Notes: generated by a model from the sequence alone, not told the origin. A DNA stretch of 64,000 nt from Mucilaginibacter flavidus (GCF_024055575.1 NZ_JAMXOE010000001.1:124001-188000), one strand, 5' to 3'; counted from the stretch's first letter, positions 52,723 to 61,863 are shown. Program-made: numbers and translations.

Positions 52723-53124
52723 ATGCCGGGTCAAAACTTTTTTTCGATAGCTGGTAATCCACAAAACATTCCTGACTTTCCGGAGGATGATAGTACCCTG
52801 GCATATACCCGGGCAATTACGCTGCAAACCATACACAACCTGTATAAACAAATAAAACAACAGGTAGCCACACGCTTGGGCTTAACCTTTATCAACCCAA
52901 ATGAAGCAACCGGTGAAGTTTGTTACGCCAATGAGCCGGGCCTGCGTCTGGAGTTCAGGCAAAGTTTTACTGCTACAGACTTACTGTATTATATTTATGC
53001 CGCACTGCAAACCCAGACTAAACAAAATGGCGGGTTTTTAAAAACAGGTGTTGTCGAAATACCTTACCCAACCAATGTGGATGATTTTTGGAAGATGGTT
53101 CAAACCGGCAGTCGGTTACGATAA
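52723..53124 (+). CDS. Hypothetical protein (133 aa)
   Basis: Soluble, no signal. MPGQNFFSIAGNPQNIPDFPED..., a helical middle (TIHNLYKQIKQQVATRLGL) and ...YIYAALQTQTKQNGGFLKTG. No domain recognised. Flanked by palindromes upstream and a convergent NTF2-like gene 24 nt downstream. Confidence 0.65.
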   Translation: MPGQNFFSIAGNPQNIPDFPEDDSTLAYTRAITLQTIHNLYKQIKQQVATRLGLTFINPNEATGEVCYANEPGLRLEFRQSFTATDLLYYIYAALQTQTKQNGGFLKTGVVEIPYPTNVDDFWKMVQTGSRLR

Positions 53125-53148
53125 CTCTCACAAGGGACAGACCCTACC

Positions 53149-53583
53149 CTATTTCAGATCTGTGGAGTGCAGCAATTTAATTTTCCACTTTCCGCCTTGT
53201 TTTACCAGGGCGGCGCTTTCCAACCATTTTACGGTGCGGTGTAATTCGCCAATTGTTACTTCGGCAGTGTTGTAATAAACAACCCAGGCTGCATCACCAA
53301 TTTCATCGGTCTTAACTAAGTCGATTTTATTTACCCGTTTAAAGTTTTTGCCTTTCAGGGGCGCCAGGCCTTTCGTAAGGGAATCTGCATTTAGCACCTG
53401 TGCGTGTTCAACCAGGGTAAAATCGGTGGTGAGTTCGGCCCTCATCGCGGGATCGTCCAATGCAGCAATCGCATCAAAAAAACGCATAACCGTGGCCTGC
53501 GGCGATGTTGGGGTGACTAAATTTTGTGCAAATGCCGTAAGACTTATTAAGAAGGTTGCAAATACAATGATGAGTGTTTTCAT
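53149..53583 (-). CDS. Exported NTF2/SnoaL-like (DUF4440-type) protein
   Basis: Start at MKTLIIVFATFLISLTAFAQ (53583), a clean signal peptide; upstream codons to 53688 are not needed. About 145 residues with the cone-like fold pattern of NTF2-like proteins (ATVMRFFDAIAALDDPAMRAELTTDFTLVEH, DAAWVVYYNTAEVTI, WKIKLLHSTDL). Periplasmic; function unknown. Confidence 0.8.
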   Translation of the reverse strand: MKTLIIVFATFLISLTAFAQNLVTPTSPQATVMRFFDAIAALDDPAMRAELTTDFTLVEHAQVLNADSLTKGLAPLKGKNFKRVNKIDLVKTDEIGDAAWVVYYNTAEVTIGELHRTVKWLESAALVKQGGKWKIKLLHSTDLK

Positions 53584-53694
53584 AAAGGGAGTTTGCCGGT
53601 TTACGTACCCGGAATACAGATAATAGCGGCAAGTTAAAAAAATAGCACTAACGGGGCAAATTGAGGAAAGACATACTCCCCACCGCATCGCCTT

Positions 53695-53718
53695 TCTGAT
53701 TTCGGACTTCCGACTTCA
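53695..53718. repeat. AAGTCGGAAGTCCG word repeat at the stop codon
   Basis: On the minus strand TGAAGTCGGAAGTCCGAAAT begins with the TGA stop of the 53716-54117 gene. Same words as at 55297-55347. Confidence 0.65.
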
Positions 53719-54117
53719 CATCCGCTTAAACACCGACATAAATAGCGCTGGGTTGCCGCTGGTATCAAATGCTTCAGGATAGCTGTCGCCTTTCAGGTTG
53801 TAGCAAATGGTAAGCTGGTCGTTTTCGTATTTGTAAATGGCGGTAAAATGTTTACCGGTGTTTACGCCTTCCTTGCTGTAAATATCCATTTTGTTGCTGC
53901 CTTCGGTATAGCGGCAAATGCCTTTGTCAACGCTTTCGGCGGTAAAGGTGTAGGTGCTGTCGGCAATAACCAGCTTTTGTGTGCCGAATGATGCCGGCGG
54001 CAAGGTCATTTTGCCCATGGTTTCTTTAACGGGCACCCAGGTACCGTTTAATTTGCCAGTTTGTTTTGCGCTGCCGATGTTGAGGATAAGCAGCGAAATA
54101 ATTGTTATAAGGCGCAT
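53716..54117 (-). CDS. Exported TIGR03067/lipocalin-like protein (133 aa)
   Basis: MRLITIISLLILNIGSAKQ is a short signal sequence. The mature part GTWVPVKETMGKMTLPPASFGTQKLVIADSTYTF and the ending GNPALFMSVFKRM resemble TIGR03067 domains, small beta-barrels found in exported proteins. No residue pattern suggests an enzyme. Its stop codon is part of an AAGTCGG word repeat. Confidence 0.7.
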   Translation of the reverse strand: MRLITIISLLILNIGSAKQTGKLNGTWVPVKETMGKMTLPPASFGTQKLVIADSTYTFTAESVDKGICRYTEGSNKMDIYSKEGVNTGKHFTAIYKYENDQLTICYNLKGDSYPEAFDTSGNPALFMSVFKRM

Positions 54118-54200
54118 ATATTTCTGTTTTAAAGCTGGTTACACCAATCTAAATTACAAAAACAAAGCAAAGTTCAAAAATGTAAAATAACTTTTACAGC

Positions 54201-55103
54201 CTACTTTACCGTAAATACGGCACCATCGGTAAATCCCTTAAAATCGGTGTTTAGCTGCCGCGATACCAACTGCAGCGAATCGTTATTGCGCCTTACTTCC
54301 AGGTAATGGAACATCGGCTTGTAATTTGCCGACAGATCAGGTGTTACGGCATTAGCATATAAAGGCTGGTGCAGGCCTCCCCCGCCGCCAATCACCATAA
54401 AAGTTTTGCCCTGCATATTAAACCGCTCGAAGTTATGCGAGTGGCCGCTCAGAAACAGCACGCATTTTTTTGAGTTGATAAAAGCCGGCAAAAAGTTTTG
54501 CCGCACCTCCATCGATGGTTTTACTATTTTGCTATTGGTATAGGGCGAGTGATGACAGCCCACTATCACAAATTTAATGGCGGCGTCGGCATCCAGCTTT
54601 TTGATGGTGGTGCTGTACCAGTTATCCTGCGCCAGTATTTGCGCAGTGGTCATTTTAGCAAAGTTGGAGTTGAGCAATACCACGGCAACAGAGTCGATCA
54701 CTTCGGTATAACCGGCCGGGTTATACATGGGGAACCGGGTCTGGAAGTTTTTAGTGCCGCGGCCCGCGTTTAACATTACCTCGTGGTTGCCCAGCGTGGC
54801 GTATACAGGGATGCAGTCGTCTGTACATTGTTTAAGGTAGCTGTCAATCCTGGCCCACTTTTTTGTTTTGTAGCCAAGCGAAACCACATCGCCCAAAATA
54901 AACATACCGGCGGGGCGCAGCGTGTTTACGTCCTTAAAAATCATTTCGGTAGCCTTTTGGTTGTGGTTCGATTTAAGGAGCAGTTTTTCAACCCACATCG
55001 GTTCCTGCGTGTCGCTGGCAAAGGCAATTACAGGCTGCGTTTGCTGGGCAAACGCCCGGCCTGTAGAAAAAATGAGTGCAAAAATAATGAAGAGCCTGCG
55101 CAT
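54201..55103 (-). CDS. Exported metallophosphoesterase (calcineurin-like)
   Basis: 300 residues with signal MRRLFIIFALIFSTGRAFAQ. Metal ligands follow the calcineurin-like order: Asp in FASDTQ, GDVVSLG, GNHE, GCHHSP and GHSHNFER. The spacing and the GHSHNFER end resemble purple-acid-phosphatase-like members. Likely periplasmic phosphatase. Diverges from the PfkB gene across the GGTCATTA array. Confidence 0.9.
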   Translation of the reverse strand: MRRLFIIFALIFSTGRAFAQQTQPVIAFASDTQEPMWVEKLLLKSNHNQKATEMIFKDVNTLRPAGMFILGDVVSLGYKTKKWARIDSYLKQCTDDCIPVYATLGNHEVMLNAGRGTKNFQTRFPMYNPAGYTEVIDSVAVVLLNSNFAKMTTAQILAQDNWYSTTIKKLDADAAIKFVIVGCHHSPYTNSKIVKPSMEVRQNFLPAFINSKKCVLFLSGHSHNFERFNMQGKTFMVIGGGGGLHQPLYANAVTPDLSANYKPMFHYLEVRRNNDSLQLVSRQLNTDFKGFTDGAVFTVK

Positions 55104-55140
55104 GAGGTAAATAACGAAAAAATTGACGGAATAGTTTATT

Positions 55141-55220
55141 GGTCATTAGGTCATTAGGTCATTAGGTCATTAGGTCATTAGGTCATTAGGTCATTAGGTC
55201 ATTAGGTCATTAGGTCATTA
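55141..55220. repeat. (GGTCATTA)10 tandem array
   Basis: Ten perfect 8-nt units in 80 nt, between the divergent metallophosphoesterase and PfkB genes and 38 nt from the former's start codon. Perfect short-unit arrays in a promoter region are candidates for slippage and phase variation of expression. Confidence 0.95.
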
Positions 55221-55296
55221 GGTGAAGTTGATGTTGATGGTATTGTTTTATCAAATTTTATATTTTTAGCGATGCACACGGCGACAGGTGCAGCGT

Positions 55297-55347
55297 CTTT
55301 CGGACTTTCCCGACTTTCGGACTTCGGACTTCCGACTTTCCGACTTC
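55297..55347. repeat. CGACTTTCGGACTTCGG word repeat
   Basis: CGGACTTTCCCGACTTTCGG, ACTTCGGACTTCCGACTTTC words, partly inverted, just before the PfkB start codon. Same words as 53695-53718. Confidence 0.65.
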
Positions 55348-55380
55348 TTTACTATCTTGCCCGATTACAAATATCCACAT

Positions 55381-56256
55381 ATGCCACAACTTTGCTGTAT
55401 AGGCCACATCACCAGCGATAAGGTAGTAACCACGCGCAACACCATGCACATGGCAGGTGGCACTGCCTGGTATTTTTCGTGCGCGCTTAGCCGCCTGCCG
55501 GTCGACTACCTGCTCGTAACCGCCCTCGCGCCTGCCGAAATGCACTACGTAGCCGATTTGCGCAACAAAGGCATCAGCGTACAGGTGCAGCCCAGCGCCC
55601 ACACCGTATACTTCGAAAACATATACGCCCAAAACCAGGACGAACGCACCCAAAACGTGCTCGCCACCGCCGACCCGTTTGATGGTGAACAATTTGACAA
55701 TGTCGACGCCGAAATGTATCACTTTGGGCCATTGCTGGCGGATGATATCAGCACTGAACTGATAAAAACCCTTGCTGCCAAAGGCCGTGTAAGTATCGAC
55801 GTACAGGGTTACCTGCGCGAGGTTATCAATCAAAAAGTGCACCCTACCGATTGGCCCGCCAAAAAAGAAGCTTTGCAATATGCTGATATTGTTAAAGCTG
55901 ATGTTGCCGAACTGCAGGCCCTAACCCATTGCGAAAGCGCGAAAGATGGCGCAAAAATGCTTGCCGGGTGGGGAGTGAAAGAAGTGGTGATAACCAACGG
56001 CAGCCAGGGGTCGGTAATTTATAGTGACGGCCAGTTTTATACTATCCCGGCTTATCCGCCGGTAAACCTGGTCGACGCTACGGGCTGCGGAGACACTTAT
56101 TTGGCGGGCTACCTTTACCGCCGCCTTAAGGGCGATGATATTCAGCAGGCAGGCGAGTTCGCTGCCGCCATGGCCAGCCTGAAAATGGAATCAGCCGGCG
56201 CGTTTTTGGGAACTGAGGACGAAGTTGTTGGAGTTTTGGAATCGAGAATAAGTTAA
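55381..56256 (+). CDS. PfkB/ribokinase-family sugar kinase
   Basis: Start taken at MPQLCCIGHITSDKVV (55381); the frame is open upstream only through word-repeat DNA. About 291 residues. The PfkB signature DATGCGDTYLAGY with the catalytic Asp is at about residues 231-243; the N-terminal GGTAWYFSCALSRL lid and VKEVVITNGSQGSVIY strand are present. Phosphorylates a sugar or nucleoside; substrate unknown. DUF1801 gene follows on the same strand after 8 nt. Confidence 0.9.
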   Translation: MPQLCCIGHITSDKVVTTRNTMHMAGGTAWYFSCALSRLPVDYLLVTALAPAEMHYVADLRNKGISVQVQPSAHTVYFENIYAQNQDERTQNVLATADPFDGEQFDNVDAEMYHFGPLLADDISTELIKTLAAKGRVSIDVQGYLREVINQKVHPTDWPAKKEALQYADIVKADVAELQALTHCESAKDGAKMLAGWGVKEVVITNGSQGSVIYSDGQFYTIPAYPPVNLVDATGCGDTYLAGYLYRRLKGDDIQQAGEFAAAMASLKMESAGAFLGTEDEVVGVLESRIS

Positions 56257-56264
56257 CAGGACAT

Positions 56265-56645
56265 ATGGAAGCAAACGGTCAAAAAGTATTCGACGACTAT
56301 GTTGTTAAACAAGATGAGCAGTTTAGACCTTGCTTAACTGAGCTTCGCCGTATCATACTTAATATAATGCCCGCAGCCGAAGAAAGCTTTAGCTACCAGG
56401 CACATTGCTTTAAACACGTTTATATGCTGGTGGGTATTGGCGTTACCAAAGAATTTTGCAGTTTATATACCATGAGCCCTCCCCTGGTAAAAAGCATGAA
56501 AGATGAACTTAAAGACTATAAAGCTTCGGGTGCTACCATCCACTTTAAACCGGCCGAGCCCTTGCCCCTTGCCATTATTACCAAAATAGTGCTGGCCCGG
56601 GCAAAAGGAAATGAACTGCTTGCATTAAGTCGCGGGAAAAAATAA
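56265..56645 (+). CDS. DUF1801 domain-containing protein
   Basis: 126 residues. FDDYVVKQDEQFRPCLTELRRIILNIMPAAEESFSYQAHCF and ATIHFKPAEPLPLAIITKIVLARAK match the DUF1801 (YdhG/YdeI-type) pattern, soluble small proteins of unknown function. Probably co-transcribed with the PfkB gene. Confidence 0.8.
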   Translation: MEANGQKVFDDYVVKQDEQFRPCLTELRRIILNIMPAAEESFSYQAHCFKHVYMLVGIGVTKEFCSLYTMSPPLVKSMKDELKDYKASGATIHFKPAEPLPLAIITKIVLARAKGNELLALSRGKK

Positions 56646-56745
56646 ATCTGCTTAGCAATTTACATCCAAGCTTACATTAAAATATTTGATTAACTGAATA
56701 TCACCATAATACTTGATGAAAGCACGCGTATTTTGTGGTTTCGCG

Positions 56746-56970
56746 TCAGCAGAGAAGCTTCGGAATAAATCCGAAAACGCTGCCGGGCTGTGTGCCGGAC
56801 AGAGCATAGGAACTTTTTGCATCCAGGGTCTGTGCTGGACAGGGTAGTCCGGCAAAAAGATTCCAGCCCGCAGCGTTTTTGGATTTGTGTGTGAGAGGCC
56901 TTGTGCGCAAAGAAGCATTTCTGCTGACTTGATTTTTTGGGTTACTTTTTGTATCAAGACAAAAAGTAAC
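56746..56970. repeat. Long nested foldback element plus GTTACTTTTTG hairpin
   Basis: Outer arms GTCAGCAGAGAAGCTTC (56746-56762) and GAAGCATTTCTGCTGAC (56912-56928), middle arms 56767-56790 and 56864-56886 (AAATCC(G)AAAACGCTGC...), and inner GCCGGAC/GTCCGGC (56794-56800, 56847-56853) nest into one imperfect hairpin. A perfect 11-bp GTTACTTTTTG stem follows at 56941-56970. A minus-strand frame through it (56652-56984) is translated repeat, not a gene. The gap 56646-57104 holds no other feature. Confidence 0.8.
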
Positions 56971-57104
56971 AGCCTCCGCGGCAATTGAGCGGGGTAATCG
57001 CTAAGTTCTAAAAAGAAATAAAACTTCGGAGCTACTCGTCACTCATCACATATTTTTTGAGGGTTAGCCCTGATTTAGATTCGCCAGCGCAAAACACTCC
57101 CTTA

Positions 57105-58535
57105 TCAGCAAGGTATGCTGATAATAAATTTGCTATAAATCCCAGGCTCCGACTGTACTTCAATTTTCCCGGCCATTTGCGTAATTGCATCTTTAACCAG
57201 GTAGAGTCCCAACCCCGTACTCTTTTTATTATTACCGGACATGTAAAATTTATCAAAAATGCGTTCCTGGTCTCTTTGCCGTATTCCCAGCCCGTTGTCC
57301 TCAACCTCAATTATTGCTGTTGTTTCCTGCTGATAGGTTTTCACTTTTACCCACTGCTCGTCTTTTTTTGGATCGCAGTACTTCATTGCGTTAGATACCA
57401 GGTTGCTTAATATTACCTGCAGTTTCAGCGCATCGCTATCAATTCTGTTCAGCGCCACTTCTTTATATATCTGGATCTGCTTACTGCCATTTCGATAATG
57501 ATTCTGTGCTATCACATCATTAATAATCGACGCCAGGTAACATTCCTTTTTAACAAAGCCAGTATGTTTGCTTTGGATGAACAGCATCATTTCATTTACA
57601 AAATGGTCCTGCTTTTCAAGACTTTCCTTCATCATCAATATGTACGCTTTAATTTGCTCAATATCCGATTCCTCATCAATCAGGTCTATTAAACCAATAA
57701 GCGCAACCAGCGGCGCCCGCAAATCATGTGTTACGTTAAAAACAAACTTATCCAGCCCTGCATTAATTACCTGCAGGCTTTCGTTCTGCTCAATTACCTT
57801 TTTCTGGGAGTTAGCAAGCTTGCTGATCATGATGCCAGCGTATGATAGCGAACTTCCCAAAATAACCAGCGTAATAAAAATATTGGCCAGGAATATGTAC
57901 AAATTTATGCTGCGGCAAATTGCACCAAGTGCATCAGAAAACGCTTTCTCCTTAACCGTCAGTTCTGCCGAAATACCCGTAATTGAAAGAATAAGAGACT
58001 TCTTTCTCACCGCCGGCATTTCGCCTTTCATCATTTCGGCATGCGCTTGCAAGCCAGTCTGGTGCAGCCTGTTTACCAAAACATCGCCTTCCTGCCATAT
58101 CTGAATTATACTTTTAAAACTAGGCAGATCCTTGAAATTTCTAAAAAGCCATATCAGGTTGTCAACATCCTCGGGATGATTTTTTCCCCGTAAAAAACCT
58201 TCCTCTGCCAACTGGTAGTTATCGCCTGATGTCAGCGCCATCCGGGCATCATGGTCGCCCTTAGGTACGCTGATCTCCCACTCAAAAGCAGTATAATCAT
58301 CTTTATTCCCGAGAAAAATATAATTGATCAGGTGGGCCGACGCATCTTTTTGCCCCTTGGAATATTGCGACTCGCCGTTGATATAAGCCCTTGCTGCAGA
58401 TAATGTTTTGATAGTATAAAAATTCATCACTATCATTATAGCCGACGCCACAACCACTATCAACAATAAAACAAAAGAAGTTTTTTTGAATAACAGTTTC
58501 AGACCGGCTACAAACGATTTAGGATTCTCCCTCAC
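57105..58535 (-). CDS. Sensor histidine kinase with extracytoplasmic sensor
   Basis: 476 residues. TM1 at about 19-41, a ~170-residue extracytoplasmic domain of helical type, TM2 at about 215-240. A coiled linker leads to HisKA with His270 (FNVTHDLRAPLVALIGLI) and HATPase_c with NLVSNAMKYCD, VEDNGLGIRQRDQ and STGLGLYLVKDAI. The sensed signal is unknown, and no response regulator is adjacent. The 420-nt gap upstream (58536-58955) is AT-rich and holds no gene. Confidence 0.92.
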   Translation of the reverse strand: MRENPKSFVAGLKLLFKKTSFVLLLIVVVASAIMIVMNFYTIKTLSAARAYINGESQYSKGQKDASAHLINYIFLGNKDDYTAFEWEISVPKGDHDARMALTSGDNYQLAEEGFLRGKNHPEDVDNLIWLFRNFKDLPSFKSIIQIWQEGDVLVNRLHQTGLQAHAEMMKGEMPAVRKKSLILSITGISAELTVKEKAFSDALGAICRSINLYIFLANIFITLVILGSSLSYAGIMISKLANSQKKVIEQNESLQVINAGLDKFVFNVTHDLRAPLVALIGLIDLIDEESDIEQIKAYILMMKESLEKQDHFVNEMMLFIQSKHTGFVKKECYLASIINDVIAQNHYRNGSKQIQIYKEVALNRIDSDALKLQVILSNLVSNAMKYCDPKKDEQWVKVKTYQQETTAIIEVEDNGLGIRQRDQERIFDKFYMSGNNKKSTGLGLYLVKDAITQMAGKIEVQSEPGIYSKFIISIPC

Positions 58536-58955
58536 AATAAAAAATATTAACTGTTATCAATAGTTGTTTTTAAAATATATTTAAAATACATCTCAAAAAA
58601 AATCAGCCCGGTTAATCTTTAAATGCTTTTATAAACCGGGATATTGAATTGTAAAAAGGGTTAAATAAACCAAACGATTTATAAAATTTGCTTTATAAAA
58701 TTTAATAAGGTTTTAATATTTTATTACGTAAAAGCTAAAACATTAGTTTCACTTTGGCTAACTATTTTCTAAAAATTAGTTTGCTGTTTGCCAGTGTTGA
58801 CATCTAAAAAGCCAGTAAAATATTGATAAAAAAATTGCTGCCCAACTTCTGCCGAATTTCTGGTAAAAACGAACAGGTAAGTATGCAGCAATTAGTTAGC
58901 ACCCCAAAGGCATGTAACCTCCGGCGCTATATTTATTTATTGAAAACGATAGCCT
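58536..58955. other. 420-nt AT-rich gap, no gene
   Basis: The gap lies upstream of the histidine kinase gene and downstream of the lipoprotein gene on the same strand. Several short ATTTA/AAAT runs but no clear -7 box, hairpin or reading frame was seen. Confidence 0.4.
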
Positions 58956-59429
58956 TTATTTGGTTAAAACCACCACATCAGGCCCGCTAGCTCGGGTATA
59001 AACCACGTTTCCATTATAGGTTACAGAGTTTAACACCAGGAAGGAACAGCAACCCGGGGTTTTGCCGGTTTTAAATAAAAGTAAATCCTGGGGTTTATCG
59101 GCTAACTGCATAGTTACGGTATCAACCGGGCCGCTTGGGGGCACAAAAATATTAAACTTCTTTCCGGCACTGTCAACCCTCAAAAAAACAGAATCGGGTT
59201 TGCCGTTTATTATATGCCGTAATTTCAGCTGGCCAATTTTGTACTTAGGCGAAGGAGCAAAAAACAAATCTTCGCCGGTAGTTTTATCAACTATCCTAAA
59301 GTTAATATTTGGCAATACCGTGGCAATTGCAGGGCACGGGCCACATTTGTTGGTTGAATTTGAAGTACAGCCCATTAGAAGCGCTGAAAGCAGCATGATG
59401 CCGGTAATAGAGTAAAACAATGGTTTCAT
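58956..59429 (-). CDS. Lipoprotein (157 aa)
   Basis: Signal MKPLFYSITGIMLLSALLMGC with lipobox at Cys21 (CTSNSTNKCGPCP). The CGPC pair at about residues 29-32 resembles a thioredoxin-type motif but lies in a non-thioredoxin, beta-rich sequence (FRIVDKTTGEDLFF, KIGQLKLRHIINGK, GNVVYTRASGPDVVVLTK). Envelope-anchored, function unknown. Confidence 0.75.
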   Translation of the reverse strand: MKPLFYSITGIMLLSALLMGCTSNSTNKCGPCPAIATVLPNINFRIVDKTTGEDLFFAPSPKYKIGQLKLRHIINGKPDSVFLRVDSAGKKFNIFVPPSGPVDTVTMQLADKPQDLLLFKTGKTPGCCSFLVLNSVTYNGNVVYTRASGPDVVVLTK

Positions 59430-59569
59430 ATTTCGCTAATTTAAATTTTCAGTTGGTTAATTAACAATACGGTCGCCCGGGAATAAACGCAACAACCGCC
59501 GGCAGATACGTTTAAAATTTGTTTGTTTATATTTCCCAATAAACCTTACCTTGTAACATCCTGATTATT

Positions 59570-60910
59570 ATGAAGAGAAAAACTTTTATCCAATTAAGCG
59601 CTACCTTAATGGCAACACCACTTGTATCACCATTTAATTCATTAGCTTCCCAACCACGGCTAAAAAACTGGGCTGGTAACCTCACCTTTAGTACCGGCAA
59701 TGTCTTTTACCCAAAAACAGTTGAAGAAGTACAGGCACTGGTAAAAAAGCACAGCAAGATAAAAGTACTTGGTACCCGCCACTGTTTTAATAACATTGCC
59801 GACAGCACCGACAACTTACTCTCGACAAAGGAACTAAATAAAGTAATTAGTATTAGTGCCGACCAAAAAACAGTAACCGTTGAAGGTGGTATAAAATATG
59901 GAGAGCTTGCCCCTTACCTGCATCAAAAAGGCTATGCGCTGCATAACCTGGCTTCGTTGCCGCATATTTCTGTAGCGGGGTCAATCACCACCGCCACGCA
60001 TGGATCAGGCATTAAAAACGGGAACCTTGCTAGTGCAGTTACCGGGTTGGAAATTGTAATTGCAGATGGAAGCATCGTTCAGCTTTCAAAAGATACTGAC
60101 CGTGAAAAGTTCAATGCCGCTGTTGTCGGCTTAGGCGCTTTAGGCGTAATTACCAAAGTAACGCTCCAAATTCAGCCTACTTATATGGTGAGGCAAAATA
60201 TTTTTGTTGGCCTGCCCATGGAACAGCTGAGGATACATTTTGAAAAAATACTATCGGCGGGTTATAGCGTAAGTTTGTTTACCGACTGGCAAAGCAATAA
60301 CATTAACGAAGTTTGGATAAAAAGCCGCGTTGGGGTTGATAGTGATAAAGTATTGCCCGAGTTTTACGGGGCAAAGGCAGCAACCAAAAACGTGCACCCA
60401 ATTATAGCGCTCGATGCAAAAAACTGTACCGAACAAATGGGGGTACCGGGGCCATGGCACGAAAGGCTGCCCCATTTTAAAATGGGTTTTACACCAAGCA
60501 GCGGCAAGGAGCTGCAATCAGAATATTTTATTCCGTTACATCATGCCCTCCAGGCAATCCATGCCATTCACCGCCTGGGTAAACAAATTGGCCCGCACCT
60601 GTTTATAACCGAAATACGCACCATAGCAGCCGACAATTTATGGATGAGCCCATGTCATAATCAAACATCTGTTACCATTCACTTTACCTGGAAACAACAA
60701 ACAGCCGCAGTACTAAAGCTGCTGCCAATAATTGAGCAAGAGCTTGCACCTTTTAACGCAAGACCGCATTGGGGAAAGATATTTACTATAGAGCCAAAAA
60801 CACTTGAATCACGCTACGAAAAACTCGCCGGCTTTAAAAAGCTCGTAGCTGAATACGACCCCAATGGTAAATTCAGGAATGGCTTTTTAAACCACAATAT
60901 TTACGGGTGA
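59570..60910 (+). CDS. FAD-dependent alditol/xylitol oxidase-like protein
   Basis: 446 residues. N-terminal signal-like segment MKRKTFIQLSATLMATPLV suggests export. FAD_binding_4 domain with NWAGNLTF, FYPKTVEEVQAL and GTRHCFNNIADS, where the His probably carries FAD covalently as in alditol oxidase, then LPHISVAGSITTATHGSGI. C-terminal ALO-type domain with RPHWGKIF and the ending YDPNGKFRNGFL. Oxidises the terminal OH of a polyol or lactone with O2. The stop is followed directly by an AAGAGTCAAGAATCAAGAG repeat. Confidence 0.85.
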   Translation: MKRKTFIQLSATLMATPLVSPFNSLASQPRLKNWAGNLTFSTGNVFYPKTVEEVQALVKKHSKIKVLGTRHCFNNIADSTDNLLSTKELNKVISISADQKTVTVEGGIKYGELAPYLHQKGYALHNLASLPHISVAGSITTATHGSGIKNGNLASAVTGLEIVIADGSIVQLSKDTDREKFNAAVVGLGALGVITKVTLQIQPTYMVRQNIFVGLPMEQLRIHFEKILSAGYSVSLFTDWQSNNINEVWIKSRVGVDSDKVLPEFYGAKAATKNVHPIIALDAKNCTEQMGVPGPWHERLPHFKMGFTPSSGKELQSEYFIPLHHALQAIHAIHRLGKQIGPHLFITEIRTIAADNLWMSPCHNQTSVTIHFTWKQQTAAVLKLLPIIEQELAPFNARPHWGKIFTIEPKTLESRYEKLAGFKKLVAEYDPNGKFRNGFLNHNIYG

Positions 60911-61010
60911 GGAAAGAGTCAAGAATCAAGAGCCAAGAGTCAAGAGTCAAGATAGGTTCGTAGGCCATTCAATTCGTGAAATTCGTCTTAATTCGTGGAG
61001 TTCGTGTCAA
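60911..61010. repeat. GTCAAGAATCAAGA and AATTCGTGGAGTTCG words
   Basis: AAGAGTCAAGAATCAAGAGC and related words (60914-60952), then TTCGTGAAATTCGTC, TTAATTCGTGGAGTTCG (60970-61003). They occupy the gap between the convergent oxidase and sdhB genes, starting at the oxidase stop codon. Confidence 0.7.
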
Positions 61011-61014
61011 TCAA

Positions 61015-61050
61015 TAAAAAAGGCCTTGAAATTACTCTCAAAGCCCTTGA
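61015..61050 (-). terminator. Terminator of sdhB
   Basis: On the minus strand TCAAGGGCTTTGA pairs with TCAAGGCCTT around GAGAGTAATT, followed by TTTTTTATTG, 22 nt after the sdhB stop. Confidence 0.5.
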
Positions 61051-61071
61051 TATTAAACAATTGTAATGTTA

Positions 61072-61863
61072 TTATTCGCCGCCGGCGTGATCATGCGTAG
61101 CTTCCTCGCGGAATAGCTTAGCGCTGAAATAGTCGTTATTCATACGGCTGATGTTGGTCATCTTAATTTCCTTAGGGCATTCAGCTTCGCAGGCGCCGGT
61201 ATTGGTGCAGTTGCCGAAGCCTTCGGCATCCATTTGGGCAACCATGGCCTGTACACGGCTGTAACGCTCAGGTTGGCCCTGTGGTAACATACCCAGCTGA
61301 GTAACTTTAGCAGACACAAACAACATAGCCGAGGCATTTTTACAAGCAGCCACGCAGGCACCGCAACCAATACAGGTTGCTGAGTTAAACGCCTCATCAG
61401 CTATTACCTTTGGGATAGGGATCTCGTTGGCATCAACGGTAACGCCGGTATTCACCGAAACAAATCCACCGGCCTGCTGTATCCTGTCGAATGCTGACCG
61501 GTCAACCGCGAGGTCTTTAACAACCGGGAAAGCGGCCGCGCGCCATGGCTCAATCACAATGATCTCGCCATCATGAAAGGTACGCATGTGCAGCTGGCAG
61601 GTAGTAATGGCGTTTTTTGGCCCGTGCGGGTGGCCGTTGATGTACAACGAGCACATACCGCAAATGCCTTCGCGGCAATCATGGTCAAAATGGATAGGCT
61701 CCTCACCTTTATGGATCAGGCTTTCGTTAACCACATCCAGCATTTCAAGGAACGACATGTCCGGCGAAATACCTTCAGCTTTATAGGTAACGAATGCACC
61801 CTTGATGTTTGCATTTTTTTGACGCCATACTTTCAGCGTCAGATTCATATTTCCAGTACTCAT
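61072..61863 (-). CDS. sdhB: Succinate dehydrogenase/fumarate reductase iron-sulfur subunit
   Basis: 263 residues. The [2Fe-2S] ligands lie in [10 protein letters not shown] and the later CQLH; the [4Fe-4S] and [3Fe-4S] ligands lie in [13 protein letters not shown] and [14 protein letters not shown]. Passes electrons between the SdhA flavin and the membrane cytochrome b. About 69 nt downstream of sdhA, same operon. The cytochrome b subunit gene would be expected upstream of sdhA, beyond the window. Confidence 0.95.
   Translation of the reverse strand: MSTGNMNLTLKVWRQKNANIKGAFVTYKAEGISPDMSFLEMLDVVNESLIHKGEEPIHFDHDCREGICGMCSLYINGHPHGPKNAITTCQLHMRTFHDGEIIVIEPWRAAAFPVVKDLAVDRSAFDRIQQAGGFVSVNTGVTVDANEIPIPKVIADEAFNSATCIGCGACVAACKNASAMLFVSAKVTQLGMLPQGQPERYSRVQAMVAQMDAEGFGNCTNTGACEAECPKEIKMTNISRMNNDYFSAKLFREEATHDHAGGE

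Noticed and set aside
55141..55220. CRISPR array
   Set aside because: The 8-nt units are perfectly contiguous with no spacers, and no cas genes are present. It is a simple tandem repeat.
55288..55380. Extended N-terminus of the PfkB kinase
   Set aside because: The extra 31 codons (SDFPDFRTSDFRLSDFF) are translated GGACTT word repeat, and the kinase fold begins at Met 55381.
56652..56984. 110-codon minus-strand frame as a gene
   Set aside because: It runs entirely through the nested foldback element and the GTTACTTTTTG hairpin, has no domain or signal, and its composition follows the repeat.
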